NCBI RefSeq assembly: GCF_025907915.1
Contig: NZ_JAPAAF010000008.1
Span: 1-64,000 of the forward strand
Length of the DNA: 64,000 nucleotides
Direction of reading: 5' to 3'
Source of the DNA: Gaoshiqia sediminis
GTDB lineage: Bacteria; Bacteroidota; Bacteroidia; Bacteroidales; Prolixibacteraceae
Shown here: piece by piece, positions 10,263 to 19,856 of the stretch
Layout of the letters: every line of letters starts with the position of its first letter
How positions within the stretch are numbered: position 1 is the first letter of the stretch
Made by a program: the position numbers and the translations under genes
The notes under the pieces: model-generated
Database searches by the model: none
What the model saw: only the letters and a program-made list of their open reading frames with translations
What the model was told of the DNA's origin: nothing

Positions 10263-10685
10263 ATGCTATCCATACAAGTCAATTCGGTAGATGGGCTGAA
10301 GCAGGCCGCCAAGCAACTTTTAGAAGTTTTTCAAGATGACCGTATCTTTGCCTTTTACGGCAAAATGGGCGCCGGAAAAACAACTTTCATCAAGGCGTTG
10401 TGCCGTGCTATGGGATCGGTTGACAACATCACCAGCCCCTCTTTTGCCCTGATAAACGAATATGACACAGCAGGCGATGAAAAAATTTTCCACTTCGACT
10501 TTTACCGCATCAAAGATGTAGGTGAAGCTCTCGACATTGGGTTTGACGATTATATTTACAGCGGCCAGTATTGTTTTATGGAATGGCCCGAAAAAATTGA
10601 ACCCTTGCTCCCCGAAAACCTTGTAGAAGTGCATATTGAAGAAATCTCGCCCACGGCCCGACAGATAAAAGCTTTCCGGCTTTAG
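10263..10685 (+). CDS. tsaE: tRNA threonylcarbamoyladenosine synthesis ATPase TsaE
   Basis: 140 residues from the ATG at 10263. TsaE is the ATPase partner of TsaB/TsaD in making t6A on ANN-decoding tRNAs. The P-loop is FYGKMGAGKTTFIK, followed by SPSFALINEY and FHFDFYRIKD, which carry the conserved D/E residues of the family. An in-frame ATG at 10203 would add 20 residues, but that stretch contains promoter-like AT-rich DNA and the family normally starts a few residues before the beta-strand at LSIQVNSV, so I chose the later start. The alanine-dehydrogenase-like gene begins 55 bp downstream. Confidence 0.93.
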   Translation: MLSIQVNSVDGLKQAAKQLLEVFQDDRIFAFYGKMGAGKTTFIKALCRAMGSVDNITSPSFALINEYDTAGDEKIFHFDFYRIKDVGEALDIGFDDYIYSGQYCFMEWPEKIEPLLPENLVEVHIEEISPTARQIKAFRL

Positions 10686-10740
10686 GACGTTTTGATTATT
10701 GCCACAGAAAGAGTAACTTGGACGACCAATCCATCGGTAA

Positions 10741-11949
10741 ATGACAGAAAAAGAACATGCCCCGGAACTGGCAACCTTGTTTGTCCCCAAAGAAGAAATG
10801 CTGGAAATCCGCCGAAAAGGAAAGAAAATCACCATCGGCATCCCTTCCGATTTTTCGAAGGTGGAATTCCGGATCCCGCTGACGCCTGAGGCTGTTGAAC
10901 TGCTCGTTTCCTATGGCCACGAAATCTATATAGAAACCAATGCCGGAAAGGCTGCCAATTACACCGACGAAGAATACCGGAAAGCCGGCGCCGTGGTGGT
11001 CGATAAAAAAGCCGAAGTTTTTCAGTGCGACATTGTTTTACGTGTTTCCCCATTTGACCAGGATGAAATTGAACTGCTCCGAGGCAACCAAACCCTGATT
11101 TCGAACCTGCAGCTACACACTCATTGCAGCGAATCGATCCACAACATGATGCGGAAAAAGGTAACATCGATTGCCTACGAGTACATGGAAAACGAAGAAA
11201 ACTGCTTACCGGTTGTGCGGTTGATGAGCCAGATTTCGGGTGCAACTGCTATCACCATTGCCAGCGAATACCTGAGCAATTCCCGCAACGGGAAGGGGGT
11301 TCTGCTGGGAGGGGTCACCGGAATTTCCCCCACCGAGCTGGTAATCCTGGGAGCAACCACAGCTGCCGAATTTGCTGCCCGGGCGGCACTGGGACTGGGG
11401 GCTACCGTGAAAGTTTTTGACAACAACATCTTTGAATTACGCCAACTGGAAGAACGGCTCGGACAGCGCATTTTCACGTCGGTGCTGTACCCAACTGTTT
11501 TAAAGAAAGCATTAAAATCGGCCGATGTGGTTATGGGAGCCATGTCGTTCAACTCAAGCCCCAAATTCCGGGTTTCGGAAGAAATGGTACAACGAATGAA
11601 AAAGGGATCCGTGATTATCGACCTGAATATCAGCCAGGGAGGTTGTTTCGAAACAAGTCAGTGCACCGATCTGAACAATCCGACCTTCGTGAAACACGGA
11701 ATCGTTCATTACTGTGTACCCAACATGTCGTCGCTTGTTGCGCGAACAGCTTCCATTGCGCTCAGCAATGTACTGACACCAGTTATTATCTCCATTGGCG
11801 AAATTGGCGGTATTCAGAACTACATCAAAAATTCGAAAGGATTCCGGAGAGGTATTTACATTTACAACGGAATTCTTACCAACCACGATCTGGGTGAAAA
11901 ACTCAACCTGCAAGCCAAAGATATCGATTTATTGTTGGCCGTATTTTAG
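10741..11949 (+). CDS. Alanine dehydrogenase-like protein, altered catalytic residues
   Basis: 402 residues of the alanine dehydrogenase / NAD(P) transhydrogenase alpha-like fold, with an extra about 30 residues before the usual start. FRIPLTPE (R44) and LQLHTH (H126) match Arg15 and His96 of known alanine dehydrogenases. Where the substrate Lys of VLKVKEP is expected there is R101 (VLRVSPF). Where catalytic Asp of IDQGG is expected there is S298 (NISQGG). The dinucleotide motif reads ILGATTAAEF instead of a GxGxxG. Ordinary L-alanine deamination is therefore doubtful, although automatic annotation would say ald. The gene overlaps the convergent pullulanase gene by 3 bases. Confidence 0.75.
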   Translation: MTEKEHAPELATLFVPKEEMLEIRRKGKKITIGIPSDFSKVEFRIPLTPEAVELLVSYGHEIYIETNAGKAANYTDEEYRKAGAVVVDKKAEVFQCDIVLRVSPFDQDEIELLRGNQTLISNLQLHTHCSESIHNMMRKKVTSIAYEYMENEENCLPVVRLMSQISGATAITIASEYLSNSRNGKGVLLGGVTGISPTELVILGATTAAEFAARAALGLGATVKVFDNNIFELRQLEERLGQRIFTSVLYPTVLKKALKSADVVMGAMSFNSSPKFRVSEEMVQRMKKGSVIIDLNISQGGCFETSQCTDLNNPTFVKHGIVHYCVPNMSSLVARTASIALSNVLTPVIISIGEIGGIQNYIKNSKGFRRGIYIYNGILTNHDLGEKLNLQAKDIDLLLAVF

Positions 11950-13883
11950 TGCGCCAGGATCATCATGGAAACCGGAGGAACCGACACCGTATTGGTTTCC
12001 AGCCGCTGCATACCCCGCAAATCAATCAGATCTTCTAAGGCCAGTATCGTCCAGTGTCCATTCTGCGGCAGCTCAACTTCCACTTCTGTTTCCCTGGCAT
12101 TAAAAATCAGCTGCATGCTCCTCCAATCATATTCGTTAACCACACAGTCAAGACCATACGAAACAACACCAACTTGATAAACCGGCGAAAATATAAGGTG
12201 CCGGTGAATATCTGAAGCTGATCGAAGCCGAAAGCCGGGAAAGCTTTTCCGTAATTCAATCAGTTTTTTAATGTATAAGAAAACATCCTGATATTCCTTT
12301 TTGCGCGACCAGTCCAACTGATTAATCTTATCCGGGGATTTATATGAATTGTGATTTCCGTACTTGGTCCGGCAAAATTCCACCCCCGCATGTAAAAAAG
12401 GAATTCCTTGCGAAGTAAGCACCAGTGCCACTGCCAGCATGTGCATCCTTTTAATCCGTTCAGGCGCTACTTCCGGGCAACTCTGTTTAAGCTTATCAAA
12501 TAAGGTATAGTTATCGTGACAGGATACATAATTGACACACTGCCACGGCTCCTGCGCCCAGGCATAGGACGAACTTTCAACATAACTGTAAACAATTTGC
12601 GGATGATAACATGCAGCAGCGATGCCAAATTTGATAGCTTCTTCGTGCAGTGTTTTGCCGTTTACAAACCCTTTTCCGTTACCATCAAAGTTGTTCCCTT
12701 TCAGTGCATCCCGAAAGTCGTCATTAAAGCAAGCCACCCGGTCGAGTTGGGAAACATTCGCCTTCACGGCCCGATACTGCTCCGCCAAAGGGCTTTGATC
12801 AGCCGTCCAGCCTTCGCCGTATATAAGAATACCCGGTCGCAGCAGATCCAGTGCAGCGCGAATTTCATTCATCGTCTGCGTGTCGTGAATCCCCATCAGG
12901 TCGAAACGAAACCCATCGATGTGAAATTCGGTTGCCCAATAACAAACGGAGTCAACCATAAATTTCCGGACCATGGCACGTTCGGAAGCAATCTCGTTTC
13001 CGCAACCGCTGGCATTCGAGAATCCACCGCTCCGGTTTTGACGGTAATAATACCCCGGCACCGTTTGGTTGAACCATGACCGGCGTGTGTAGCCTGTATG
13101 ATTGTACACAACATCCATCACCACACCAATTCCGGCATCGTGGAGGGACAACACCAACTGTTTAAATTCGGTAATACGCGACGTGTTTTCCGGATTGGTA
13201 GCATAACTGCCCTCCGGCGTATTATAATTCAACGGGTCATAACCCCAATTGTATTTTTCATTCGGGTGAAGTTCATCCACCGAAAAAAAATCGGCTACGG
13301 GAAGCAAGTGCACATGTGTTATTCCAAGCTCTTTCAGGTGACTGATACCTGTTGCCAATCCTTCGGGACTGCGAGTCTCTGCTTCCATAAAAGCCGAATA
13401 TTTTCCCTTGTTTGTCATTCCCGATCCTGGAGCTATCGAAAAATCGCGTATATGCAATTCGTAAAGAATGGCATCCACCGGGTTTTCCAGTACGACCGGT
13501 TTGTCGCTCTCCCAACCTTCGGGATTTGTTTCTTCCGGTCTGAAAAAAAGGCCACGTTTACCGTTTCCTCCGACCGCTCGGGCATCAACCCCCGGCGTTT
13601 CGTTCAGCCAATCGCCATCATTCACCCGAAAGGTATAGTACAGACCTGCAAGATCGCCATCCAATTCAAGTTTCCAGCAACCCTGTTCCGAGGGCACGAG
13701 TTCATCAATCCGAATGGGGGTACCGCCATGGCTTTGCCTGTAAACCAGGAACTGAACCGCCTGGGCCGTGGGCGTCCAGATTTTAATACTGGCTCCCTTT
13801 TCGGTAAGGAAAACGCCAAGATCATTGCCGCCATAAAACGGGAAAGTTGAAAAATCGATATGGTTAAATTTCCAGTTGCGCAT
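11946..13883 (-). CDS. pulA: Type I pullulanase
   Basis: 645 residues. It should hydrolyse alpha-1,6 branches in pullulan, glycogen or starch fragments. An N-terminal CBM48-like beta domain (about 20-115) is followed by the pullulanase-type marker YNWGYDPLNYN and the GH13 motifs VVMDVVYNH, GFRFDLMGI, YGEGW and NYVSCHDN. The C-terminal beta domain ends at MMILAH. I see no signal peptide, so it is probably cytoplasmic and acts on glycogen or imported oligosaccharides. Its ATG overlaps the stop codon of the upstream membrane-protein gene by one base, suggesting translational coupling. Confidence 0.95.
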   Translation of the reverse strand: MRNWKFNHIDFSTFPFYGGNDLGVFLTEKGASIKIWTPTAQAVQFLVYRQSHGGTPIRIDELVPSEQGCWKLELDGDLAGLYYTFRVNDGDWLNETPGVDARAVGGNGKRGLFFRPEETNPEGWESDKPVVLENPVDAILYELHIRDFSIAPGSGMTNKGKYSAFMEAETRSPEGLATGISHLKELGITHVHLLPVADFFSVDELHPNEKYNWGYDPLNYNTPEGSYATNPENTSRITEFKQLVLSLHDAGIGVVMDVVYNHTGYTRRSWFNQTVPGYYYRQNRSGGFSNASGCGNEIASERAMVRKFMVDSVCYWATEFHIDGFRFDLMGIHDTQTMNEIRAALDLLRPGILIYGEGWTADQSPLAEQYRAVKANVSQLDRVACFNDDFRDALKGNNFDGNGKGFVNGKTLHEEAIKFGIAAACYHPQIVYSYVESSSYAWAQEPWQCVNYVSCHDNYTLFDKLKQSCPEVAPERIKRMHMLAVALVLTSQGIPFLHAGVEFCRTKYGNHNSYKSPDKINQLDWSRKKEYQDVFLYIKKLIELRKSFPGFRLRSASDIHRHLIFSPVYQVGVVSYGLDCVVNEYDWRSMQLIFNARETEVEVELPQNGHWTILALEDLIDLRGMQRLETNTVSVPPVSMMILAH

Positions 13884-14428
13884 TATGAAAACAAACTTTT
13901 ACGAAGCGTGATATACCTGGACGTATATTTTCGTCCGTGGGTATCCTGTACAATTACTTTTGCCCAGTAATACGTAGCCAGACTGCGATCGTGTTCATGA
14001 AAAACCCCCAGGTTGATGTGAAGTTCATGGGTTTTACCTGCCTCCAGGTAAAGCGGATAAATTACGTACCGGTCCATCCCCTTCAACTTAAACTTACGGA
14101 CCGACCATAACTTACGGAACATCAGCACCGGTGCTTGAACGTCGACGTCTTTCCGCTTATTGTTTTTTACCCGCATTGTTAAAGTTCGTGGGCGATATTT
14201 CCGGTCCTTCAGCAACTCAACCCTTAGCCTGCCAAAGGAAAAAAGGGAACGACTTTTCGTGGTAGCCGCTTTTTCCTTCCGCAGTTTGCTCAACAGAAAC
14301 AATACCAGGGGCAAGGCCAGTATGATCAAAATAATCACCAGAAGCTTGCCGGGTTCGGAGCCAACTTCAGTTTGAGCATAGGAGAGTGCGGGAAAAAAAA
14401 ACAGGACCAATAAAAAAAGGTTCTTCAT
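13883..14428 (-). CDS. Small membrane protein with an Ig-like domain, function unknown
   Basis: 181 residues that I do not recognise as a named family. It has a signal peptide (FLLVLFFFPALSYAQ), a transmembrane helix at about 29-47 (LLVIILIILALPLVLFLL), a basic stretch, then a beta-rich domain of about 110 residues (RTLTMRVKNNKRKDVDVQAPV...). The beta domain looks immunoglobulin-like by strand pattern only. It runs straight into pulA (TAATG junction), so the two are probably co-transcribed, but no functional link can be seen. Confidence 0.7.
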   Translation of the reverse strand: MKNLFLLVLFFFPALSYAQTEVGSEPGKLLVIILIILALPLVLFLLSKLRKEKAATTKSRSLFSFGRLRVELLKDRKYRPRTLTMRVKNNKRKDVDVQAPVLMFRKLWSVRKFKLKGMDRYVIYPLYLEAGKTHELHINLGVFHEHDRSLATYYWAKVIVQDTHGRKYTSRYITLRKSLFS

Positions 14429-14464
14429 GTTAACAGCTTTTGCCTGTAAAAATAAAAAAAGTAC

Positions 14465-14478
14465 GGTGTCATGACACC
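14465..14478. repeat. Perfect 14-bp palindrome beyond the LytTR regulator gene
   Basis: GGTGTCATGACACC is fully self-complementary. On the minus strand it is followed within 6 bases by seven T residues, so it may be part of the terminator of the Lia-like cluster. It could also be a binding site for a dimeric regulator, lying about 40 bp upstream of the 181-residue membrane-protein gene at 14428. Confidence 0.45.
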
Positions 14479-14532
14479 CGTGTTAACACTTTACCAAAAA
14501 GAAAATCACCGTATTCCAATCCATTGAACCGG

Positions 14533-15282
14533 CTAAAAATTGAGCGTGTCCTTCAGGTTTTTATAGCCCGATTTGCTCACCTTCAGTTTAGTCTTGTCTT
14601 TCAAGATGACCAGGTAGGACTCTTTTTCGTACTGCTGGATTTCGGCAATGTGGGCTACATTTACGATGTAGGAGCGGTGAATGCGAATGAAGTCATTCGG
14701 ATCGAGGTTGGTTTCGAAGAACTTCATGGTCTTTTGCTTCATGTGCCGTCCATCTTCTGTGTAAAGCATCACATAATCGTCAAGTGACTCAATGTAACGA
14801 ATTTGACCCGTCAGAATGATGCTGATTTTGTGCCGGTCCTTCACTACCACGCGGTCTAAATAGCGACCGGTGGAAAATTCGCTGAGACGCTCCAGTTTTT
14901 CGGCGTTATTTTCCTGGTTGGCCACCCGGCTGGCTACCTTGTCAATGGCTGTAAGCAACCGATCTTTGGAAAAAGGCTTGAGCAAATAATCAACCGCATT
15001 AAACTCGAACGCTTTCAGGGCAAACTGGTCATATGCCGTGGTGAAGATAATTTCGGGTTTGTGGTCAAGCAGTTGCAACATCTCGAACCCGGTGATCTTC
15101 GGCATCTGAATATCGAGAAAAACCAGGTCGGGCTTGAGTTCATTAATTTTTTGGACACCTTCGAATCCGTTTTCGCATTCGCCCAGCAAATTGATTTGGG
15201 GATGATCTTTCAGGTATGATTTCAGCAGGTCGCGAGCCAGTTCTTCGTCCTCAACAATTAAAACATTCAATTTATCGCTCAT
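14533..15282 (-). CDS. LytTR-family response regulator
   Basis: 249 residues. The receiver domain (about 1-120) has the acidic pocket VEDEE, phospho-acceptor D57 in VFLDIQMP, the conserved T in FTTAYDQ and the K in LLKPF. The LytTR DNA-binding domain (about 145-249) has the typical IRYIESLDDYVMLYTEDG and FIRIHRSYIVN motifs. It begins 5 bp after the stop of the LytS-type kinase and is its obvious partner. It is last in the cluster of two membrane proteins, kinase and regulator, suggesting control of cell-envelope genes. Confidence 0.93.
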   Translation of the reverse strand: MSDKLNVLIVEDEELARDLLKSYLKDHPQINLLGECENGFEGVQKINELKPDLVFLDIQMPKITGFEMLQLLDHKPEIIFTTAYDQFALKAFEFNAVDYLLKPFSKDRLLTAIDKVASRVANQENNAEKLERLSEFSTGRYLDRVVVKDRHKISIILTGQIRYIESLDDYVMLYTEDGRHMKQKTMKFFETNLDPNDFIRIHRSYIVNVAHIAEIQQYEKESYLVILKDKTKLKVSKSGYKNLKDTLNF

Positions 15283-15287
15283 GGTTT

Positions 15288-16328
15288 TTATTTTTTAGGG
15301 AGCATTAATTCAACCTTATAGCTTGTCCGGTCATCGGTAACCCGAATCAGGTTGGGATTTCCATAAATCAACTCCAGACGCTGCCTGATATTACGCAGGC
15401 CGATCCCTTCACCTTTGTTTTTTACCGATTCCGGATCGTAATCGTTTTCGATGGTCAGATGAAAATAAGCCTGTTCGGGCCTACAGGACACGCGTATGGA
15501 TACAGGGCTTGTGGCTTCGTAAACGCCGTATTTAATGGCATTTTCAAACAAGGGTTGCAGGATCATATTCGGAATCCGGGCTTGCAGGCAGGCTTCTTCA
15601 ACCTCAAAAACAGGGAGCAGCTTCTTTCCAAACCGAACCTTCTCAATCCCCAGGTACAGCTTGATATTTTCCAGTTCTTCGAGCAACGACACCGTTTCGT
15701 CGCGGTTATGCTGCAAGGAGTAACGCATGAAGGCAGACAAGTTAATCACCATTTCCTGCGCTTTTTGAGGATTGCTGATGGTTAACGAAGAGATGGAGTT
15801 CAGACTATTGAATAGAAAGTGCGGATTAATTTGAGATTTAAGTGCGTTCAACTCGGCATCACGAACCAGTGATTTCAGTTCGGCTTCGCGTTTAATTTTT
15901 TCTTTTAACGAATCGTAATATCCTAATGCATAGAAAAAAACCACATAGCCGGCATACATTAAATAGCCAGCCAAGATATTGGACGGAAGCGCCTTATAGA
16001 AATTATCCAGATAAATTTCGTTTACCATTCCCACCGCAATAAAACCCATGTAAAGCCAGATTGCATTGAGAATTGATGCCGCAACCAAGTGGAACATGAC
16101 ATTCCACAGCCAATCATTTTCATTCAATCCGTTGTAGCGGATCAAGTACCAAATACTGGCGCCAAGAATAGGATACAACAGGAAAAGATGCACGGATTCC
16201 AGCAAGGACGCTTCCATGCCCATATTGTTCCAAAAGGCTTGCAGCAAACTGTTGCCCAGCCCCATTACCAGCCAAAACAGCCCGTAATAGAGAATCAATA
16301 TCCGGTTATTAAAAAACGGGTGCTTCAC
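15288..16328 (-). CDS. LytS-type sensor histidine kinase
   Basis: 346 residues. Four hydrophobic helices fill the N-terminus (about 10-135), followed by a short coiled segment and a His_kinase domain with H170 in SQINPHFLFNSLN, the hallmark of the LytS/YehU class. The ATPase domain has NMILQPLFENAIKYG and the G-box GEGIGLRNIRQRL. There is no large external sensor domain, so the signal may come from the membrane or from the two small membrane proteins encoded just upstream. It is co-oriented with and next to its LytTR regulator. Confidence 0.93.
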   Translation of the reverse strand: MKHPFFNNRILILYYGLFWLVMGLGNSLLQAFWNNMGMEASLLESVHLFLLYPILGASIWYLIRYNGLNENDWLWNVMFHLVAASILNAIWLYMGFIAVGMVNEIYLDNFYKALPSNILAGYLMYAGYVVFFYALGYYDSLKEKIKREAELKSLVRDAELNALKSQINPHFLFNSLNSISSLTISNPQKAQEMVINLSAFMRYSLQHNRDETVSLLEELENIKLYLGIEKVRFGKKLLPVFEVEEACLQARIPNMILQPLFENAIKYGVYEATSPVSIRVSCRPEQAYFHLTIENDYDPESVKNKGEGIGLRNIRQRLELIYGNPNLIRVTDDRTSYKVELMLPKK

Positions 16329-16371
16329 TCGTTCAGGTAATTATCGGTTATTATTTTGTGCTGAAGATCTT

Positions 16372-17073
16372 TTATACATGTTTTATTTCCACACCGCCAA
16401 ACGCCGTAATTCCCTTAATGACAATTGTTTTTGACGGATCATAATTGCCGGTTTGGAATGTATCGCCGCGTTTGTCGGTAAAAGCGCCGAAAATGGTAGT
16501 CACCTCGTTGCGCACATTCCAGTCGAGCGGCACTTTCAGGCCGGTCCCTCCAAAAATGCAGATACAGTCGATAATAGCACCTTGCGGGGCCAATTGCGCC
16601 TTGCGAAAGTCATATTCAATGCCCCCGAAGATTGACGTGGAGCGTCCGCCTTTCAATTCCTGCGAGTTGATAAATATCTCGCGTCCTCCAAAGATGACAA
16701 AATCATCGAACTGGTCAATCGACTTGTCCGCAGGTCCCTGCTCAATTTGCCGGGTACAGCCTTTCTGCCTGTACAACAACGCCACGCCAATGGCAACCAA
16801 CACCAACGGCCAGTAGATGCGCCGCACCTCGCGCGGAACAACCACCAGTTCGGGTAGGATGAAAAACCCGCCAATTGCAATCAGTACTACCCCACCCACA
16901 CGGTTTCCGGCAAGCAAGGAAAAAATTCCGATCGCGATTAACAGCATTTGCCATGAAATCAGTAAATCAGCAATTCCCCAGGGAATAATATTTAGCCGCT
17001 GCAGAATCAGGATACCCCCGATAACAATCAGCACAACCCCCAGGTAAAAACGTTTATTTCCTCTTTGTTCCAT
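16372..17073 (-). CDS. LiaF-like membrane protein
   Basis: 233 residues. Four closely spaced transmembrane segments occupy residues 10-102 (LGVVLIVIGGILIL and similar GG-rich helices), then a soluble beta-helical domain with regularly spaced IFGG motifs (FVIFGGREI, TSIFGGIEYDF, ICIFGGTGL, TIFGAFTDK, TAFGGVEI). This is the layout of the LiaF / cell-wall-active antibiotic response proteins that hold LiaRS-type two-component systems inactive. It precedes the LytS/LytTR pair by 43 bp, fitting a regulatory role, though this role is inferred from Firmicute homologs. Confidence 0.82.
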   Translation of the reverse strand: MEQRGNKRFYLGVVLIVIGGILILQRLNIIPWGIADLLISWQMLLIAIGIFSLLAGNRVGGVVLIAIGGFFILPELVVVPREVRRIYWPLVLVAIGVALLYRQKGCTRQIEQGPADKSIDQFDDFVIFGGREIFINSQELKGGRSTSIFGGIEYDFRKAQLAPQGAIIDCICIFGGTGLKVPLDWNVRNEVTTIFGAFTDKRGDTFQTGNYDPSKTIVIKGITAFGGVEIKHV

Positions 17074-17169
17074 AATCTAGTATCATTCGTTGGCAACAGT
17101 TACACGCTGCCGTTCCGTTCCCGAATTTAAAAATAATCCACAAAAGCACACCATCTTTTCGCACGCCGC

Positions 17170-17574
17170 TTATAAAAGCTTTGTCAAAAGAATGATCCCG
17201 ACAATAATCAGCAAAACGGGGAAGAAAATGATAGCCAAAATACCGGGTATTATCAGATGTGGCATAAAGAGCAACACGGCAAGTACCAACAAAAAAATAC
17301 CAATTCCACGATGACCGATGACCAGCAGTACACCGGCAATCAGCAAAAGAACCGGCAAGCCAAATGTCCAGGCATGGACACGAAAAATTGTAAATACACC
17401 GGCAATTGCATGACGAATAGACTCCACAGCCGGGAAACCAAGTTGCCAACCAAATTCTTTCAAGATCCAAAGCAACCCGACAATGATCAGGATAGTGCCT
17501 AAAAACGAACCGCCCCGCCTCTTTTCCGGGTTGGATTGCGAACCATATTGCCTGCTATTTTGCTGTCTTTCCAT
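17170..17574 (-). CDS. Small LiaI/DUF5668-like membrane protein
   Basis: 134 residues from the ATG at 17574. A polar N-terminus (MERQQNSRQYGSQSNPEKRR) leads into four or five hydrophobic segments with the same GxxLIxxGxxWxLKEFG pattern seen at the start of LiaF-like proteins. It lacks the soluble IFGG domain. It is the first gene of the probable cluster with the LiaF-like protein, the LytS kinase and the LytTR regulator. A longer reading from 17823 would run through the terminator hairpin at 17782-17820, so the shorter start is preferred. The function is unknown. Confidence 0.75.
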   Translation of the reverse strand: MERQQNSRQYGSQSNPEKRRGGSFLGTILIIVGLLWILKEFGWQLGFPAVESIRHAIAGVFTIFRVHAWTFGLPVLLLIAGVLLVIGHRGIGIFLLVLAVLLFMPHLIIPGILAIIFFPVLLIIVGIILLTKLL

Positions 17575-17781
17575 GATTTTACGTTCTAATGAATTCGAAG
17601 TAAAGCTAACACTTCCGCCAAAAACAGACGAAAACAGATCGGTTAACGGAAGTGATTCATCGGTAAGACCAACATTCATACGAATCAGGCAAGGGCCTGC
17701 CAAATCGAAAAACCGGTAACTATCGGTTTTTACCAGTCGGGACGATCCTGGATAAAAGTTCAATTTGATTTTAAAACAGGA

Positions 17782-17820
17782 AAAGAGGTTATCCAAAAAC
17801 GATTTTTGAATAACCTCTTT
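17782..17820. terminator. Strong hairpin terminator after glnS
   Basis: AAAGAGGTTAT (17782-17792) and ATAACCTCTTT (17810-17820) are perfect complements, and the interior adds CAAAAA paired with TTTTTG. On the minus strand the stem ends in CTCTTTT, suiting termination downstream of glnS (stop at 17883). It separates glnS from the Lia-like cluster. Confidence 0.8.
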
Positions 17821-17882
17821 CAAAACAGGATTAGGACCACGTTCTTACGAACAGTGTGTTGTTTCTCGCAAAACTTGCTGTA

Positions 17883-19580
17883 CTATTTATGTTTGTGCTT
17901 GGCCCAGGTATCGCGTAGTTGTGCGGTCCGGTTGAAAACCAATTTTTCTCCGCAGCTGTCCAGGTCAACATTAAAATAGCCCAAACGCTCGAACTGAAAC
18001 GAGTCCAATGGCTTGGCTCCCTTCACAAACGGCTCGATATAACAATCGGGAAGTACCTGAAGCGAATCCGGGTTCATGAAATCTTTGAAATCGACATCTT
18101 TGTGCCCATCGGGTTCTTCATCCGTAAACAAGCGGTCGTAGAGGCGCACTTCTGCCTTCACATTCTCAGTAGCCGACACCCAATGCAAGGTTGCTTTTAC
18201 TTTTCGCCCGTCGGGTGAATTTCCGCCGCGGGAAGCCGGATCGTACGTGCAGCGCATCTCGATAACCTTACCGGTTTCATCTTTCACCACTTCGTTGCAA
18301 GTAATAAAATAGGCGTAACGCAGGCGCACTTCGGTCCCCGGCGAAAGCCTGAAAAATTTCTTCGGCGGGTTTTCCATAAAATCATCGCGCTCAATATAAA
18401 GCTCGCGGGTGAAGGGCACCTGGCGCGTACCGGCTTCGTGGTTCTCAGGGTTGTTAATAGCTTCCATCTCTTCAACCTGACCTTCGGGATAGTTGGTAAT
18501 AACCACCTTCAACGGATCGAGCACACCCATCACACGTTGAGCATGTTTGTTCAGGTCTTCGCGTACACTGTGTTCCAGCAAAGCGACATCAATCACGCCA
18601 TCCACTTTGGTAACACCAATGCGGTCGGAGAAATTACGGATCGATGCCGGAGTATAACCACGGCGGCGCAGCCCCGAGATAGTGGGCATACGCGGATCGT
18701 CCCAGCCGGTAACATGCTTGTCTTTCACCAGTTCCAGCAGCTTGCGCTTGCTCATCACCGTGTATGTCAGGTTCAAACGGGCAAACTCAATTTGCCGCGG
18801 ACGGTAATCGCTGTCCATCAGCTGGTCGATAAACCAGTCGTACAGCGGGCGGTGCACTTCAAATTCCAGGGTACAGATGGAATGGGTAATGCCCTCCCAG
18901 TAATCGCACTGCCCATGGGCAAAGTCGTACATAGGGTAAATGCACCATTCGTCGCCGGTACGATGGTGCGGGGTTTTCATGATCCGGTAAATGATCGGGT
19001 CGCGCATATGCATGTTGGGCGAAGCCATATCAATTTTGGCACGAAGGACGCGGTCTCCTTCATTAAATTCACCGGCTTTCATCCGCATAAAAAGGTCGAG
19101 GTTCTCTTCAACTGAACGGTTCCGGAAAGGGCTTTCCATTCCCGGACGGGTTGGTGTACCTTTCTGGCTACTGATGGTTTCGGCATCCTGATCGTCCACA
19201 TAAGCTTTGCCATCGCGGATCAGTTTCACGGCAAAGTCAAACAGCTTTCCAAAATAGTCGGAGGCATAAAACTCGCGGTCACCCCAGTCAAATCCAAGCC
19301 AGCGCACATCTTCCTTGATCGAATCCACATACTCGGTTTCTTCTTTGGTGGGATTGGTGTCATCAAAACGCAGGTTGGTCAATCCATTGTATTTCTGAGC
19401 AGTCCCAAAATTCAGGCAAATCGACTTGGCATGTCCGATATGCAAATATCCATTGGGTTCAGGCGGGAAACGGGTGTGCACCCGGGCCCCGTTCTTTCCG
19501 GCTTTTATTTCCTCTTCAACTATTTGATGAATGAAATTTTTCTTGACCACCATTTCTTTTTCAGGACTACTTTCGCTCAT
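17883..19580 (-). CDS. glnS: Glutaminyl-tRNA synthetase
   Basis: 565 residues, full length. It charges tRNA-Gln with glutamine. Class I signatures are [16 protein letters not shown] (HIGH) and VMSKRKL (KMSKS class). The beta-barrel anticodon-binding domain (about 345-560) has the GlnRS-type [19 protein letters not shown] and [25 protein letters not shown]. It is distinguished from GluRS by this C-terminal beta-barrel. The gene stands alone, with terminator downstream and about 275 bp of non-coding DNA upstream. Confidence 0.97.
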   Translation of the reverse strand: MSESSPEKEMVVKKNFIHQIVEEEIKAGKNGARVHTRFPPEPNGYLHIGHAKSICLNFGTAQKYNGLTNLRFDDTNPTKEETEYVDSIKEDVRWLGFDWGDREFYASDYFGKLFDFAVKLIRDGKAYVDDQDAETISSQKGTPTRPGMESPFRNRSVEENLDLFMRMKAGEFNEGDRVLRAKIDMASPNMHMRDPIIYRIMKTPHHRTGDEWCIYPMYDFAHGQCDYWEGITHSICTLEFEVHRPLYDWFIDQLMDSDYRPRQIEFARLNLTYTVMSKRKLLELVKDKHVTGWDDPRMPTISGLRRRGYTPASIRNFSDRIGVTKVDGVIDVALLEHSVREDLNKHAQRVMGVLDPLKVVITNYPEGQVEEMEAINNPENHEAGTRQVPFTRELYIERDDFMENPPKKFFRLSPGTEVRLRYAYFITCNEVVKDETGKVIEMRCTYDPASRGGNSPDGRKVKATLHWVSATENVKAEVRLYDRLFTDEEPDGHKDVDFKDFMNPDSLQVLPDCYIEPFVKGAKPLDSFQFERLGYFNVDLDSCGEKLVFNRTAQLRDTWAKHKHK

Positions 19581-19856
19581 ATAACTCAGTTGTTAAATTT
19601 ACAGTACAAATAAAAACACATCTCAACATCTTAGATAGTCGTAAAAAATCAAGATTTAAGATGATGTTTGTCCATCTGCCGGATTGCCGGCCCTCTTTGA
19701 ATAGTTTCGGGCAGAGGTTCTTTTTGGATTAGCACAAAAGTATAAAATGATTCAGCATAAAAGGATTTCATCCCCAACAAAATGACCACCTGAAAAAGAA
19801 AAATTAATTTTACAGGGCAATAACCCTCAGTAATTTTAACCTCAAAAAAAAGAAAG

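Noticed and set aside
17575-17823. An 83-codon N-terminal extension of the small LiaI-like protein
   Set aside because: It runs through a strong terminator hairpin at 17782-17820, so it is unlikely to be translated.
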